A stretch of 64,000 bases of DNA from Lichina pygmaea (Eukaryota > Ascomycota > Lichinomycetes > Lichinales > Lichinaceae). Below, one piece after another: positions 35,458-46,882 of this stretch (within the stretch, counting starts at the first letter, position 1; every line of letters begins with the position of its first letter). The stretch covers positions 1,054,001 through 1,118,000 of the forward strand of contig OY730169.1 in the NCBI GenBank assembly GCA_963422465.1. The letters run 5' to 3'. The notes under the pieces were generated by a model. It was given only the letters and a program-made list of their open reading frames with translations, made no database searches and had not been told where the DNA came from. A program made the position numbers and the translations under genes.

Positions 35458-36565
35458 TTGGCAATCTGTCGGTCCGATAGACCTGAATTTTTATATTGCG
35501 GCGGGTTCTTCCTGTTGTTCCCGCCCTCCCTTCTTGTTCTGGCCTCACGGATATACCGACGGGCATGGGAAATCTAGAGCTCCCAATCGACCCGTCATTG
35601 CTCTGTCTTACCGTGGCTTGGAGCAGCAACGGCGGTTTCGACGAGCCGATTCCCACAATCTTGCGTCACCCTCTCGAAATGCCGAGGGCGCCGCTGCTCA
35701 GTGAGTCGGGAGACACGAGCTACTCCTAAGAGTCCAGCTCAGCGGCCCGTGCTGCCGACATGGAGCCTCGAGGCCAGCGCGCTAATGCTTGCCCTCGCCT
35801 CGACCGGAGCGAGCCGTTGGTGAGGGTCGAACGCCAACAGCGCAGCGGCGTCTGAACGGAGCATCGACAGGCAGTTGCTACAGCGTTTCGGTGTTACCTT
35901 GTCTGTCGGTGCATGGAGCACGGACAGTGGGGGAAGCCTTGTGGTGACAACTCCTCTATCTTTTTTCCTTTGGTTTTTCTTCTGCATTCCTAGCCATCGA
36001 TGCCGCCTGAGTTTTGTTTAGCAAGTCATCTTTTCCACAACTCACAAAAGAGCATCTGGGAGTTCCTATCATCATCATCACTATCACTATCACCAACACC
36101 AACACCATCACCACCAATATTGTCATCATTGTTATCACATACAAAGCTTTGTGTTTTTGTATAGCACTTGTTCACACTGTTGATACCTTCACTTACCAAC
36201 CACCCAAGCTTGATAAGAGACAGAGTTGCATCAATTTCAAGCACTTTCCAGACTGTCAGGAAGTGTGGAAAGAGAGAAGGAAGAGAGATGTCAGGAATGG
36301 ACAAAAGACATAGCATGGATGTTTCTGAGAGTTAGTGTTCTTTCTCTCTGGTCTTCTTTCTTTGCTGTGGCACTTCATGCTACACAGAAAATTTCTCCAC
36401 ACTAATTTCTTCTTGATTTTCAGACTATTTAACCTTTTCTTTTTCCTCTATCTGACTTCTGTTATTATACTTCTTGTTTAAGATAGACATATGTACTGCA
36501 GTCAGAAGAAGATCATGAAAGTGAATTATAGAAGAATAAGAGAGATTATAAACTATCTATCATAG
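35458..36565. other. Region between laeA and the repeat cluster
   Basis: No supported gene. GC content falls towards the right. It contains an imperfect (ATC/ACC)n stretch near 36,065-36,130 and AT-rich sequence after 36,300. The laeA 3' UTR and terminator should lie in the first few hundred bases. Confidence 0.45.
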
Positions 36566-36585
36566 TATTGTATTGTATTGTATTG
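36566..36585 (-). repeat. (TATTG)4 tail of repeat X copy 2
   Basis: Four perfect TATTG units at the end of repeat X. On the strand of X this is a (CAATA)n 3' tail, like the short-unit tails of some non-LTR retroposons. Confidence 0.8.
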
Positions 36586-37595
36586 GCCTGCGACGACTCA
36601 AACCTCCATGTGGTGCAGGCTGGGAACCTCGGGGCAGCGATGGCAGGCAGTCTCCCAAGCTGCTTGTAGTCACTGCACCAAGAGCTAATTGAGTCACCAG
36701 TCAAGCTGCTGGTGCCTGTGGAGCGACAGGCCACCAGAGGTGTCACGCAGGCGCCCTGGACACCTCTGTGAAGCAACATCAGCAGAACAGAGGACTTTGA
36801 CCAAACTGGTTATGAAAACCACCTGACAGATGTCTACTGTGTACACTACAGCCTGAAGCCAGCCTTGCAACTAGTGGATGTGAAGTCTAGACACCTGACA
36901 GGGCACCTCTGGAGTAGACAAGAGAAGTTTTCATTGCACACCCCCTTCTAGCAGACTCTCCAGGTAGCTAATGTATTGAGGATCTTCTAGAGGGGGGAGT
37001 GATGTCTGTACCATAGTGTTGTTAATCAAACAGGGACTACATGTTAAAGAAGGTGAGCAGGTGGCACAAAGGATTTCCACCACTCTAGTACCTAAGAGCT
37101 GTGTGATAGTCAAAGTGCTGGCTTGATGGTTTTGCCTAAGATCTTGCCACAGATTCTCTTCAGGCCACCTACAGACTGGGGCCAGGGCACTGGAGGTTCT
37201 CCAGTGGGCCACCACATACAACCAGAGCCCCACAGGTGACAGCAGGCAGATAGAGACTTCTCCCTACTTGGTTAGTGGACTGGAAAGATAGTCCTGCAGG
37301 TGCTGGCATAGCCTGCAGAGTCTGTAGAGTCTGCGAGGCATGGTCAGTCTCTGTACAAGAGATCTACAGAAGTAATATAAAACAGCAAGAGCTGTGGAGT
37401 GTGGTATATAATAGCAGTGACAGCAGTAGGGTCTGGGCCTACTACAAGACTGTCTATATAACCTGAGAAGACAGAAGTGCATGCTGGTCTGTACAGAGTG
37501 CAGGCTCAGGCTGCAAATAACAGACTCAAGAAGCAAACTGCAGTTGGAGTATGGACTTCAGGCTGGCAACCCAGTGCTCCAAAGCAGGACCTAGG
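36586..37595 (-). repeat. Unclassified dispersed repeat X, copy 2
   Basis: About 1 kb. The part up to about 37,010 matches 1-424 in reverse complement. On its right it abuts the LTR of Gypsy D exactly, so the far end may be cut. Open frames on the minus strand (37,233-36,931 and 37,536-37,264) show no domain I recognise. The pentamer tail at its left end suggests a non-LTR retroposon, but no reverse transcriptase or tRNA-like head is seen. Confidence 0.5.
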
Positions 37596-38019
37596 TGTTA
37601 AAGGCCGGGCCGAGTTCACACAGAAATCGGTACGGTCTGTTGCTTCACAGGGCGGATTCTGGACAGGGACTTGATAGAGAAATAGACAGATAGGGAACTC
37701 TCTCTGTACTATTGTCTCAGTATGATGTGTGTATGTGTGTTCAGCCTGGAGAGCTAATCCCTCTGGGCCCTTTGGGTGGTCTTTATACAGATGCCCTAGG
37801 GGGGGGGTCTTCTCCGAGGGGTATCATCCTTTTGTGTGGACAAGCTCCTCGCTTAGCTCCTGCTCGTCCACCGGACAAGCTCCTCGCTTAGCTCCTGCTC
37901 GTCCACCGGACGAGCTCCTTGCTTAGCTCTTGCTCATCCACCAGATCAGTCGGATGTTGTTCTGTATGACTAACACTCCTCCCTTGCTTACCTAGGCTGT
38001 TCCGGCCTAGGCCTTAACA
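37596..38019 (-). repeat. 3' LTR of Gypsy family D
   Basis: A 424-bp LTR (plus strand TGTTAAAGGCC...CCTTAACA). It contains three 35-bp tandem units at 37,839-37,943; its partner at 60,608-61,066 has four. A polypurine tract (minus strand GGAGGGAGGGGATAG) lies at 38,020-38,034. Confidence 0.88.
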
Positions 38020-38099
38020 CTATCCCCTCCCTCCAAGGGTTCTGTCCCCAGATCCTTTTCTCCCTACTCCTCTTTTGTCATGAACCAAGATTAGACAAC

Positions 38100-38651
38100 T
38101 TGAACTTGTCATCGCAGTTCTCTCTCTTGTCGCATTGGCAAAATAGGTAAGGAATCAAAAATCGCATGCGGTGCTTGTTGTTGCGACCACGCTAAGTGCG
38201 TTGTGAGTTCTGTATCATCTTTTTGTCATCAGTGCATTGAGAAGGGTTGTCGCTGCGACCTTCATCTCTCGGAATCAGAATGGAAGAAGATGGAACTTGG
38301 GCGCGAGCAGCTCAAGGCTCAGCTGCGAGAGACTGATGACCAATTGTCAAAGTTGCTTCCCTGGTAGATCTGCCTCCGCCGGCAGCTGGGTCATCTCTCA
38401 CAGAAGGAGGCTGATGCCATCTGTCATGAGCTGTCAGCCATCAAGGATCAAGAGTCTCTTGATGCTCAGGAACAAGAGGCTCTCTGTGTTATCTGTGAAC
38501 AGGAGGCCAGTCAGGCTGCTGCTCCGCCATCCTTTGAGGATGTCTTCTCTTCAGAGACTTTGGCTTCTCTCAAGCTGTTGTCCCTGTCAGACCTGGTCAC
38601 TGCAGGTTTGCTTGGTAGTAATCCACCAGCTTCTGGTTTGTCGCAGAGCTG
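38100..38651 (+). pseudogene. Opposite-strand Cys/His-motif and coiled-coil ORF region in Gypsy D
   Basis: On the strand opposite to pol, between the 3' LTR and the chromodomain and overlapping its end, a reading frame shows CCCDHAKC, eight residues, then CHQC-x3-G-x2-C, followed by a Glu/Lys/Gln-rich heptad-like stretch and an acidic, Leu-rich end. The Cys/His spacing (C-x3-H-x2-C, then C-x2-C-x3-G-x2-C) equals that of the opposite-strand ORF in family G1 (7,810-8,118), although the nucleotide sequences differ strongly. This copy is broken. Function unknown. Confidence 0.45.
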
Positions 38652-39613
38652 AAGTTCTCAGTTGGTTCCCACGAATTCTCCTCTTTGTCAAATCCTAACC
38701 ACTTCACCAGGTACTTGGTTTTCTGTCTGTTTCTTTGACTATCCAGGATTCTTTCAACATCGTACTCTTCTTTGTCGTCCTCGAAGTTCTATTCTGTCTT
38801 GATCTCTGCGTCACTGGGTGGTGGTTCAAGCAGTGAGACATGGAATACTCAGTGTATCCTTGCTTTTCGTGGTAGTCTCAGTTGATAGTTGACCTTCCCA
38901 GTGTGCTTCTTGATTTCAAATAGTCTGATTTGTACGTGGTCCAGCTTTTTGCTCGGTCACTTTGAGCGCAGGTTTTTTGTTGATAGGTAGACCTTATCCC
39001 CCCTTTCCAGGGTTGGTCCCTTCAACCTTTTGTTGTGTAATCAGCGGGTGGTGGTGTTCTGGGCACAGTTGATTGGTGTTTTCATCATCTTGTGCATAGC
39101 AGTGAGTTTATCAACATCAACAACATTGCCTTCTGCTGTTGCCTGCCATCAGGGGTTTCTTCCGTAGTTTGCAAAGAACAGTGTTGTCCCTGTCACACTG
39201 TGTTGCTGGTTGTTGTACGCAAACTGGGCTATTGGTAGCAGTTCCACCCAGTTATCCTGCTGGTGGTTGACATAGTGTTGTAGATACTGCTCCATCGTCT
39301 GGTTTGTCCACTCAGTTTGTCTGTCGATTTGTGGGTGGTAGGCTGTTGACATCCTTGTATCAATGCCAAGTTGCCTTGTCCACATGTTCCAGAATTTCGA
39401 GGTGAAGAGTTTGTCTTAATCTGAGATGATTGTAGGGAAGTCAGGAACTCCAGCTCTGAAAAGAAAACTTGCCAGACCAATTCTTCCAGTCCTGATTTGC
39501 AGTAGCAGCCTTGCCTCAGCTTTCTGTAACTTTTTGTAGAGCTTCAGATTGTTTTTGTGTGGCTTTTGACAGAAAGTCTGCCAGCCTGGATAGCTTCTTC
39601 TTTTCTTCTCTTC

Positions 39614-42445
39614 CTATTGGTCTTCCCACTCTTTAGTAAAGAGCTTTTGTAGTTCTTTCTTTGAACTAGCCTGGTTAGTAGTTATTTGACTTAACCAAGT
39701 GAATTTCCACTTAGGAGAGATAGTTGAGGATTCCTTTAAAGGTTTCTTCAAGAGAGAGGTATAGCTGGAAATAGTGGAAAAGATACTGTCAAGAAAGTAT
39801 TTGAGAGGGGAGTTTTGAATAGAAGAAAGAAAACAGGCAGTGTGAAATTTAAAGTAGAGATCTAGAGGTAGAAGAAAAAGCTCACTCTCTAATAGAAAAG
39901 AAGGAGTGGCTTTGAAAGCACCCCCAATAAGTCTTAGGCATCTGTTTTGAAATAAAACAAGAGAAGAGATATTGGAGGATTTTCTTAGAGGGTTAAACCA
40001 GATCCCCACTGCATAGCTCAGTAGAGATCTCAGTATAGCAGTGTACACCAGACGTGATGTGTGAACTGGAAAGTCCCAAGTAGAATAGGAAGTTCTAGAA
40101 AGAGAAGAGAGTGCTTTCTGTGCTTTTTGAAGAATAATCCTCTGGTGTTTGTGCCAGTGGAGCTTTGTATCTAGGTACACCCCAAGTACTCGTACTTCTT
40201 CTTTTGGTTTGAGAATCACATTCCCCAGTCTGAGCTTGAGCTGAAGATTGTCTGATCTTCTTCTGGAAAAATGAAGTATTTCATATTTCTCAGGTGAGAA
40301 GACTATTCCATGTCTTGCAGCCCAGGATAGACATTTGTGGTGTATGTTCTTTAACTTCAGAAGGTTACTTTTCAAGGAGTGACCAAAAGCAAGCAGATTT
40401 GTATCATCTGCAAACCCCAGGGCAGATACACCAGAAGAGGGAGTATGCACAGTCTTATGCAATTCAGAAATGTAGAATAGAAAAAGAATAGGGGATAATG
40501 GAGAACCTTGAGGAACTCCACAATGAATAGGAATAGAATAAGACTCAGAATCATCAAAGACAAGAGTGGTAGAGTGCTTATCACAGAAGGAGTAGATCCA
40601 GGAAGCTAGCCAGGCAGGTATTCCTTTTCTTTTCAGAATTTGCTGTAGTATCTTGGGGAGAACTCTGTCATAGGCTCCTGAGATATCCAGTGAGAGTAGG
40701 GATGCAACCATGCCTTCCTTCCAGACTTTTTCCACTTGGGAGGTTAGAAGGAAAAGTGCTGCTTCTGTGGATCTTCCTTTCCTAAAGCCCATCTGGATAT
40801 CTGGCAATAGTCCAGCTTCTTCTGCTATCTTGCTTAGTCTGGCTGCAGCAATAGCTTCCATCAGCTTGCCTGTTGTGTTTAGCAGAGCTATAGGGCGCCA
40901 GGCTTTAGCTTGATTGTAGGTTCCCTTGCCAGGTTTCCTCAAGCAGACTGTTTTTGCACTCTTAAATCTTTCAGGGAAGTACTCCAGTTTCCAGCATGTT
41001 GAAGTCAGAATAGCTAGAGCTTGGCAGAACCTAGGCCCCAGAGCTCTCAGAAATCCATTTGGCAGCTTATCTCTCCCTCCTGCTGTGAAAGGTTTCTTCT
41101 TGGCCAGAATTTGCTCCACTTCTTCACATGTTACCTCCTGGGAGAGCTGTATCTCAGAGATAGTCTGGGAGCTTTCTGAGCCTGGTTCTGGAACTAGAGC
41201 TTTTGGAAAGAACTGTTGTGAGAAGGCTTTAGTCTTTTCCTCAAAGGTTTTAGCTATTCCTTCTTGTGTTTCCAGGTCAGGAACCAGAGGAAGATCAGGA
41301 GTCTTGTTGGCTTTGGACTTTCCCCACTTTGCAAGCTTCCAGAACTTTGAAGAGCTGGCCAGCTCATGGATTTGGTGTCTGAAAGTGTTCTGTTTTCCAT
41401 CTCTGACTGCCTTTTTCTTGAGCTTAGTTGCTTGCTCAAGTTCCTCTTGACTTGCTTGCCTTTTTTGCACTTTTCTTCTTACTCTTCTTTCCTCTTTAAC
41501 CTTGTTTTGGATCTCTTGATTCCACCAGGGAACTGAGTGGCCAGATTGCTTCTGGAGCTGTGTGGATTTGCTTGCTATTTCTTGGAGAAAGTTGTCAAGA
41601 TACTCCAAGTACTCATCCACTTCATATTTGTCTTGGAAGTGGAAGGGCAGGTGTAGCTTCTCACACTCTACTCTTGCAAGGTTTGAGTCCAGTGTTCTCC
41701 AGTTTCTTTCTGGTTTCCAGATTTTCCTTGGAGGATCCAGGTCCAGGCAGGTTAGTACAGGTCTGTGGTCAGACCCATGAAAGAACTGAAGAGCCACTTT
41801 AGAGAAAATCAGAGAGTTAGAAAGAGAAGAAGAAATAAAAGACAGATCAATAGAAGAACATGGTTTTTCAGAAAGAGATCTTGCTCTGGTAGGGGTGAAA
41901 GGTGCAATAGCTAAATCCAGATTTAAATCTTTCATTAGGTCTTGAAACTTGTTTGCAGTCTCAGAGTACAGTCTTCTTTTCTTTGACCAGTCTGGGTGGT
42001 GAAGATTTGAGTCTGTGAGAAGAATATATTGTCCTTGTTCTTGTAAAGCATTTTGGAGTAAACAGAGAAGAGCTTCTGATGCCTCTGTGTAGTTTTCTTG
42101 ACTTGATGGGGTGAAGTAGAGATTATGTACTCAAAGAGAAGTAGGAGAGTTTTCCAAGTAGATTTCAAGAGAAACAAAGTCTTTATTCCAGAAGGTAGGA
42201 TGAAGAGAAGAGAGTTTCAGATTTTTATTAATAAGAAAAAGTGTTCTGCCAATCTCTGAACAGTAGAGAGGAAGAAAGGAAGAGAAAACAGTTGAAGTGC
42301 TTATTTCTAGGTGAGGGTTTTTCCAGGGCTCTTGAAGTACAATAATATCCACCTCTTGGAGAGCTGAGGTTGCTAGCAGTAGCTCTTGGACTGATTGGCT
42401 TTTTTGCACATTATACTGGAGAAGTGTCAGCTTTGTGTCTTTCAT
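39614..42445 (-). pseudogene. LINE 1 ORF2: endonuclease / reverse transcriptase
   Basis: The start is MKDTKLTLLQYNVQKSQ at 42,445, overlapping the ORF1 stop as ATGA. The apurinic-type endonuclease domain shows LQEPWKNPH, TDSNLHHPDW and SDHRPV. The reverse transcriptase shows MGFRKGRSTEAALFLL, SLDISGAYDRVLP, GVPQGSPLSP and FADDTN. Against LINE 3 there is a TGG-to-TGA change at 42,131-42,133 and a stop at 39,614-39,616 within a Trp-Lys stretch; both are G-to-A type changes. Further on, the C-terminal Cys/His motif is lost with the 3' end. Apart from these stops the frame stays open, so decay is recent. Confidence 0.88.
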
Positions 42446-43837
42446 GCAGACATCTCAGCATCAAAGATCTTGAAGGAGTTAGCTGGTAGCTTTCCTCCAG
42501 AGTTGGCTGATCTTGAACAAAGAATTTGCACTTCTGGGAGTGCACCTCTGAGTCGCTCTGAGCTTCTGCTTGGCTCAGCTGTTTTACGTTTTTTCCCTCC
42601 TGCTAGAGACTGAGAGAGAGGGAAAGACATAACTGGGGGGGGGGGGTTGTAGAGCTGGAACAGAGGTAGCTGTTGGGATCTCATATTTTCCTGGGCGTGT
42701 GTTCCATGCTTCTCTTGCCTTCTTGGCTGCTTCCTGGCGTACTGGACAGACACTGGCCCAGGCTGGGTGAGCTCCTCTGCAGTTGCAGCATTTTGGCTTG
42801 AGAAGCTGTTCAGGAACTTGGCAGGCTCTCCTTTCATGCTGGCCTCCACAGGCACCACACACAGCTTTGTTCTTGCAGAAGCATGCTTGGTGCCTATAGC
42901 CAAAGCACTTGAAACATTGTGCAATAACTGTGTCTGCCAGGAAAGGTTCTGCTTCATGCATCCTGTGCCCCAGCACTAGCCCACTCTCAATCAAAAGATT
43001 AGCTTGTTCAGGGGTAGCCAGATCCAGGTGGAGAGAGGTAACTGGCTTCTTTTGAGCTATAGCCTTCTTAGACCAGTAGGCTCTCAGGATGGTGATTTGT
43101 TTGCTCAGAGATAGGTTGCTGTTCTGGATTATCTGGCAGGTTTTCTCCAGGTCTTCAGGTTGGATATCTTCTGTTCTGACTCCATGGATCAGAACTGGGA
43201 ATCTCTTGGGCTGGATGGTTGCTTCCTTTGTGAAGATAGCTGATACCCAGGCAGGGTTTTTCTCTAGGAAGACTTTAGTCTCTTGGCTTTCTGTGTTAAT
43301 AAGGATATTCCCTGAAGGAAGTTTCCTTACTGCTCTGACCTGCTTGTTGTAGGGGCTGGGTAGTCTGTCTTGAAGAGCCTGGAAAAGCTGGATGTGAGTT
43401 CTATTAGCCATGTCAGGTGGCTGGATACCAGGATGTACAAGAACTTCTTTGAGAATTCTTGCAGGTAGAGGGATTTGTGCTGGAATAGATTTTTGGACAG
43501 CCTGGGCATATGATGGCTTGGCTTCTTGTTTGTCCAGCCGCTTGTTGATATTCTCCAGCTCCTGGAAGATTCTGTTGGTGAGGCTAGTGGAGCTAGACTG
43601 GGCTTCTGTAGAGAAGGAGTTCTTTTTGATATTTTCCCAGCTTTTCAGAATAGATTCTGGGACTGGTTGGGTTTTGATCCAGGAGTCTACTAGTTTGTAG
43701 TCATTCTGGGGAGCTGGTTGGAGGGTAGGAGAGCTGGACTGGGTGCTAGGCAGACTGGAAGCTGGTTGGGAGAGTATAGCTGGTGTAGCTCTGGTGTTAC
43801 TTTCTCAAGAGGTGGGTTTTTTCTTCTTGGGAGCTAT
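42442..43837 (-). pseudogene. LINE 1 ORF1: zinc-knuckle nucleic-acid-binding protein
   Basis: The gag-like ORF1 protein that coats LINE RNA. Three Cys/His knuckles are seen at about 42,920-42,760: CFKCFGYRHQACFC, CGACGGQHERRAC and CCNCRGAHPAWASVC. The start codon position (43,837) reads ATA where LINE 4 has ATG, a G-to-A change, and an early stop follows within the first dozen or so codons. The frame changes at a G-run (plus strand about 42,636-42,648), so slippage there separates the knuckle part from the C-terminal part that overlaps ORF2. Confidence 0.8.
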
Positions 43838-44331
43838 GTTAGAGATTGTTTGGCACTGGTTGGGTGTTTTCTGTCTGCAGAGTACTGCCAGAAAGAAGAG
43901 TCACCTGGTTTCCCAGCAGTAATAATCTAGTCCTGGGACCAATCCCCAAGACTAGACTTTCCTGGGCAGCTTTTTCCAACTAAGCTCTGGGCAAAGCTAG
44001 AAGTATTAACCTAGACTAGAGACCAGACCCCCTATCTAGACTTTCCTTGAGCCAAAGACTCTGCTAGCTCCAGAGTCAGTCAGACTCTAACTATTCCTCT
44101 TATCCTGAGACTCTCTCTCTGGTTGTGGGTAGATTGCTGGTTGTTGAAGAAGAAGATCGTGGATTCAAGATCACAACTTTTGACAAACAGGCGTGGTTCT
44201 CAAAGGTGATGGGTTTTTACCTTAAGGTTTGAGTGGTTTCAGAGAGGAACTCGGCTGTTTTCCAGAATATATGACAAATTGTGGTGTTTGTCAAAAATGA
44301 TGGTCCTTGAAGGACGTGGTTCTGGGAAGAG

Positions 44332-46608
44332 TTTTGTGAGTTCCTTCAGTAACTTGACTCAAGTCACTGTCAGTTAGTCTGAGCTAGCCACAGAAATGCA
44401 AGTCTTGTCCAGCTTGTAGGTAGTGCAGAAGTGCCAATCCACAAGCTTTGGTGGATCTGGTGTTGTGATACTGTTGTTGACAGTCTTACTGGTGATGTAC
44501 TCAAATATAACATAAGAGTTTTGGTGGTAGCACCATGTTTGCTGAGCCTAGTGGATATCAGAGTTCTCAGAAATCAGCTATAGCTATCCCAGAACAAAGT
44601 CATACTGTGAATCTGATAGTGACAAACAACATACTTCAAGTGTGTTGTTGTCTGTGGCTGTCAGTGAGACAGTATTCAATATTGTGGTTGCTGTTTTTGA
44701 TTTGATTTGATTCTTACACTGATTCGGCTGTTAAGCCATACAGAACTTCTTGAAGGATTTTTGTTTCTGGTAGACTTGACTCGGAGACCTCACACATTTA
44801 CTGTACACCTTGTGGTTTGTAGTGTACATACTGTGGGAAAACCCCAAACCCTGTAGGGGAAATAGGAAAACCACAGTAATAAGGGTTTTGTGGATCTTGA
44901 CAGATATTGGATAAGCTATTTCTTGGGGGTTTTCATACATCTTGCGAGGAGTACATTTTAGACAAGTTCTATGAATCTCAGGAGTTTTTTGTGGCAGAAT
45001 GTGGGGTGGGTCAGATTTGAACTGACGACTAGTTTAGTCAGGTTCTCCAGGCCTGACACCACTAGTTCTGGGTTATGGGTGCCATGTAGTGGGAAACTCT
45101 CACCAGCTTCCCGCTACACCATGCCGCCCCTTGTGGTTGCTGTAAGCAGCTATCTTATGGCTATCCAGTGTCCAGGCTCCAGTGTATCTATGCAGGACAA
45201 GACTCAGTTCCTTGACTGTGTACTACAACACAAAGTTGTTCTTGGTACCTGAGTTCACCAGCACTGTCCAATGTTTTATACTGGGTATTCCACAGATGTT
45301 GAGGTAAATTGTTATCAACCTCACAGCTGCAGTTCAGTTATGTCCAGTGATAAGCACAGAAAGGTTGGTTGCTGGTGTCAGCTTGTAGTTCTTCTGGATT
45401 ATGCAGTCTGCAGTCTGATAGTTTGCTGATCTGCATTCAAAGTACAGGTTTTCTTGCTTTCTGTGTTCTTGCTCTTAAGGTAGTAATAGCTTGCACACTC
45501 TGTGAACTCTGGGACTGCAGTCTTGTCTGTTCAGTCAGTTGTCCAGCTATAACTCTCTGTCAGTTAGGCACAAGTACATGTTGGTAGACTTTTGATTTCT
45601 GTTGTATAGGTGCAAACTCCTGGAGTATAGCTTTCATGCCAATCCTTCTGCCCACAGCTTTGACTCACTATTGTACTGACAATACCCAGGGGTTGGCAGA
45701 GACCTGTAGCTTTCTAAGAATAGTCTTGGGTCAGTCCAACAGTTACTTCTTTTCTAGTTGTTGGCATACAACTCCAGGTGCAGTGCTTAGCTTGTCACTT
45801 TCTCAAGAGTCTGCAGTATATCATAATGTCAAGTTATCTTGCGTTGGAAGTCTGGCAGTAGTTTGATCAGGAGTTCCTTAGTGTGTTCCACATCTGACTT
45901 CAGCTCTAGGTCTTTGCTAAGCCTGTCCAGATAGTTGACAAAGTCTTGCACTGACTGCCTGGATTGCTGATAGGTAGTGTTGTACTTTCACAGTACTGTG
46001 AGCTGTCTGTTTGTCAGATGCTCAAATTGATTCTTGAGAAGACTTTTGTACTGGTCTCAAGTTATTGTCTCTATTTTGCTTTTCTTCTAACAGATCTGCA
46101 TCACACTCTTAATAGCTTCATCAAGGTACTGCATTGCTTTGAGAACTATCTTCTTATTGTCTATAATCTCTGAGATCTCAAAACCCAGCTTACATTGATG
46201 CAGGTATTTCTGCAGTTCTTGCACACTTCTCCCAGAGTACTTTGTGATACCCCTAAGTTTGAAATCCCCTCTGTACATCTAGGTAGTTGACATCCCTGCC
46301 CAGAACAGTCCTATAACTACATCACTGTGGGCCAGCTTATTTACAGCCAGTCCTATGTATCTGCTGTCTCCCAGCCCCATGGCTTCAGTTATGACCTGGT
46401 GACTAAGCACCTGTAGTTCAACTCACCTTGCTATAAGGTTTGACTGCTTGTCAAGCACCTTCTTCCTCCACTTGAGCTTCTTGAGTTTCTCTGTCAGCAA
46501 CAAGAGAGTTCTATCACTATACCTGAGGGTACTGTGTTCATCTGTGACAATCTTCTCCAACACACACTTCTGTCCCATATCTCCACTGTTGTGTGGTGGT
46601 GATACTAC
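44332..46608 (-). mobile_element. Gypsy family E, 5' half: gag and protease (fossil)
   Basis: Minus-strand remnant downstream of the LTR at 46,609-46,882. A gag-like segment is seen at 46,278-46,087 and a retropepsin-like stretch near 45,280-45,230. SINE 1 is inserted at 44,705-45,130; LINE 1 starts at the left edge. Together with the LTR and the pol half on the other side it forms a head-to-tail arrangement sharing one LTR. Broken many times. Confidence 0.6.
44705..45130 (-). mobile_element. SINE copy 1 (tRNA-derived head, LINE-like tail)
   Basis: 426 bp on the minus strand, flanked by perfect 13-bp target duplications TTGTGGTTGCTGT (44,692-44,704 and 45,131-45,143). The head begins GGGGCGGCATGGTGTAGCGG, containing an A-box-like TGGTGTAGCGG. 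The B-box-like GTTCAAATC sits in a perfect T-arm (GTCAG, seven-base loop, CTGAC) followed by CCACCCC, which can pair with the 5' end as an acceptor stem with one mismatch. The 3' end GTGTAAGAATCAAATC plus repeats matches the tail of LINEs 2 and 3. A SINE of this kind would be transcribed by RNA polymerase III and copied by the LINE machinery. Confidence 0.8.
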
Positions 46609-46882
46609 TGTGACAAGGCAATAGCAGAGCAGAACTCAAGCCTAACTGATTCAGTAACCTTGACCTGACTTGGCTTGAGACTTGAGACTTGGATTGATGT
46701 ACAAGACAAAAGACAAGAAAGGAAAAAAAGAAAAAAAGAAGAGAAGAAGCTGGGAGAGCAGGAGAAGTTCTTATAGGCAGGGGATCAGGCAACAGCGGAG
46801 CAAGCAGGCAATAGTGCAGATGGGACTTCCCAGCAAGGTGTGTGACTTGTGCCAGATATGCAACTGGGCCAGAACTGTGACA
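46609..46882 (-). repeat. LTR of Gypsy family E (shared by two part-elements)
   Basis: A 274-bp LTR (plus strand TGTGACAAGG...ACTGTGACA). On its right is a polypurine-like tract (minus strand GTGAAGGAGGGGGGTAA) and chromodomain sequence; on its left is the gag leader of another element in the same direction. One LTR therefore serves as 3' LTR of one element and 5' LTR of the next. Confidence 0.7.

Larger units (their letters stand above)
39436..44331 (-). mobile_element. LINE 1 (Tad-like non-LTR retrotransposon), 3' end missing
   Basis: About 4.9 kb on the minus strand. The 5' end (CTCTTCCCAG, 44,331) is the same as in LINE 4 and the 5' UTR is 494 bp in both, so the start is probably the true one. 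ORF1 lies at 43,837-42,442 and ORF2 from 42,445. The 3' end is lost: at about 39,436 the sequence passes into Gypsy D integrase through a shared CCCTAC. From 39,436 to 42,420 it is almost identical to LINE 3 (55,094-58,067). A missing 3' end is unusual for a LINE, which normally loses its 5' end, and points to recombination or deletion. Confidence 0.88.

Noticed and set aside
40926-41450. Plus-strand open frames of up to 174 codons across LINE 1 (and 56,584-57,108 in LINE 3)
   Set aside because: They are shadows of the ORF2 coding sequence on the other strand and show no independent domain.
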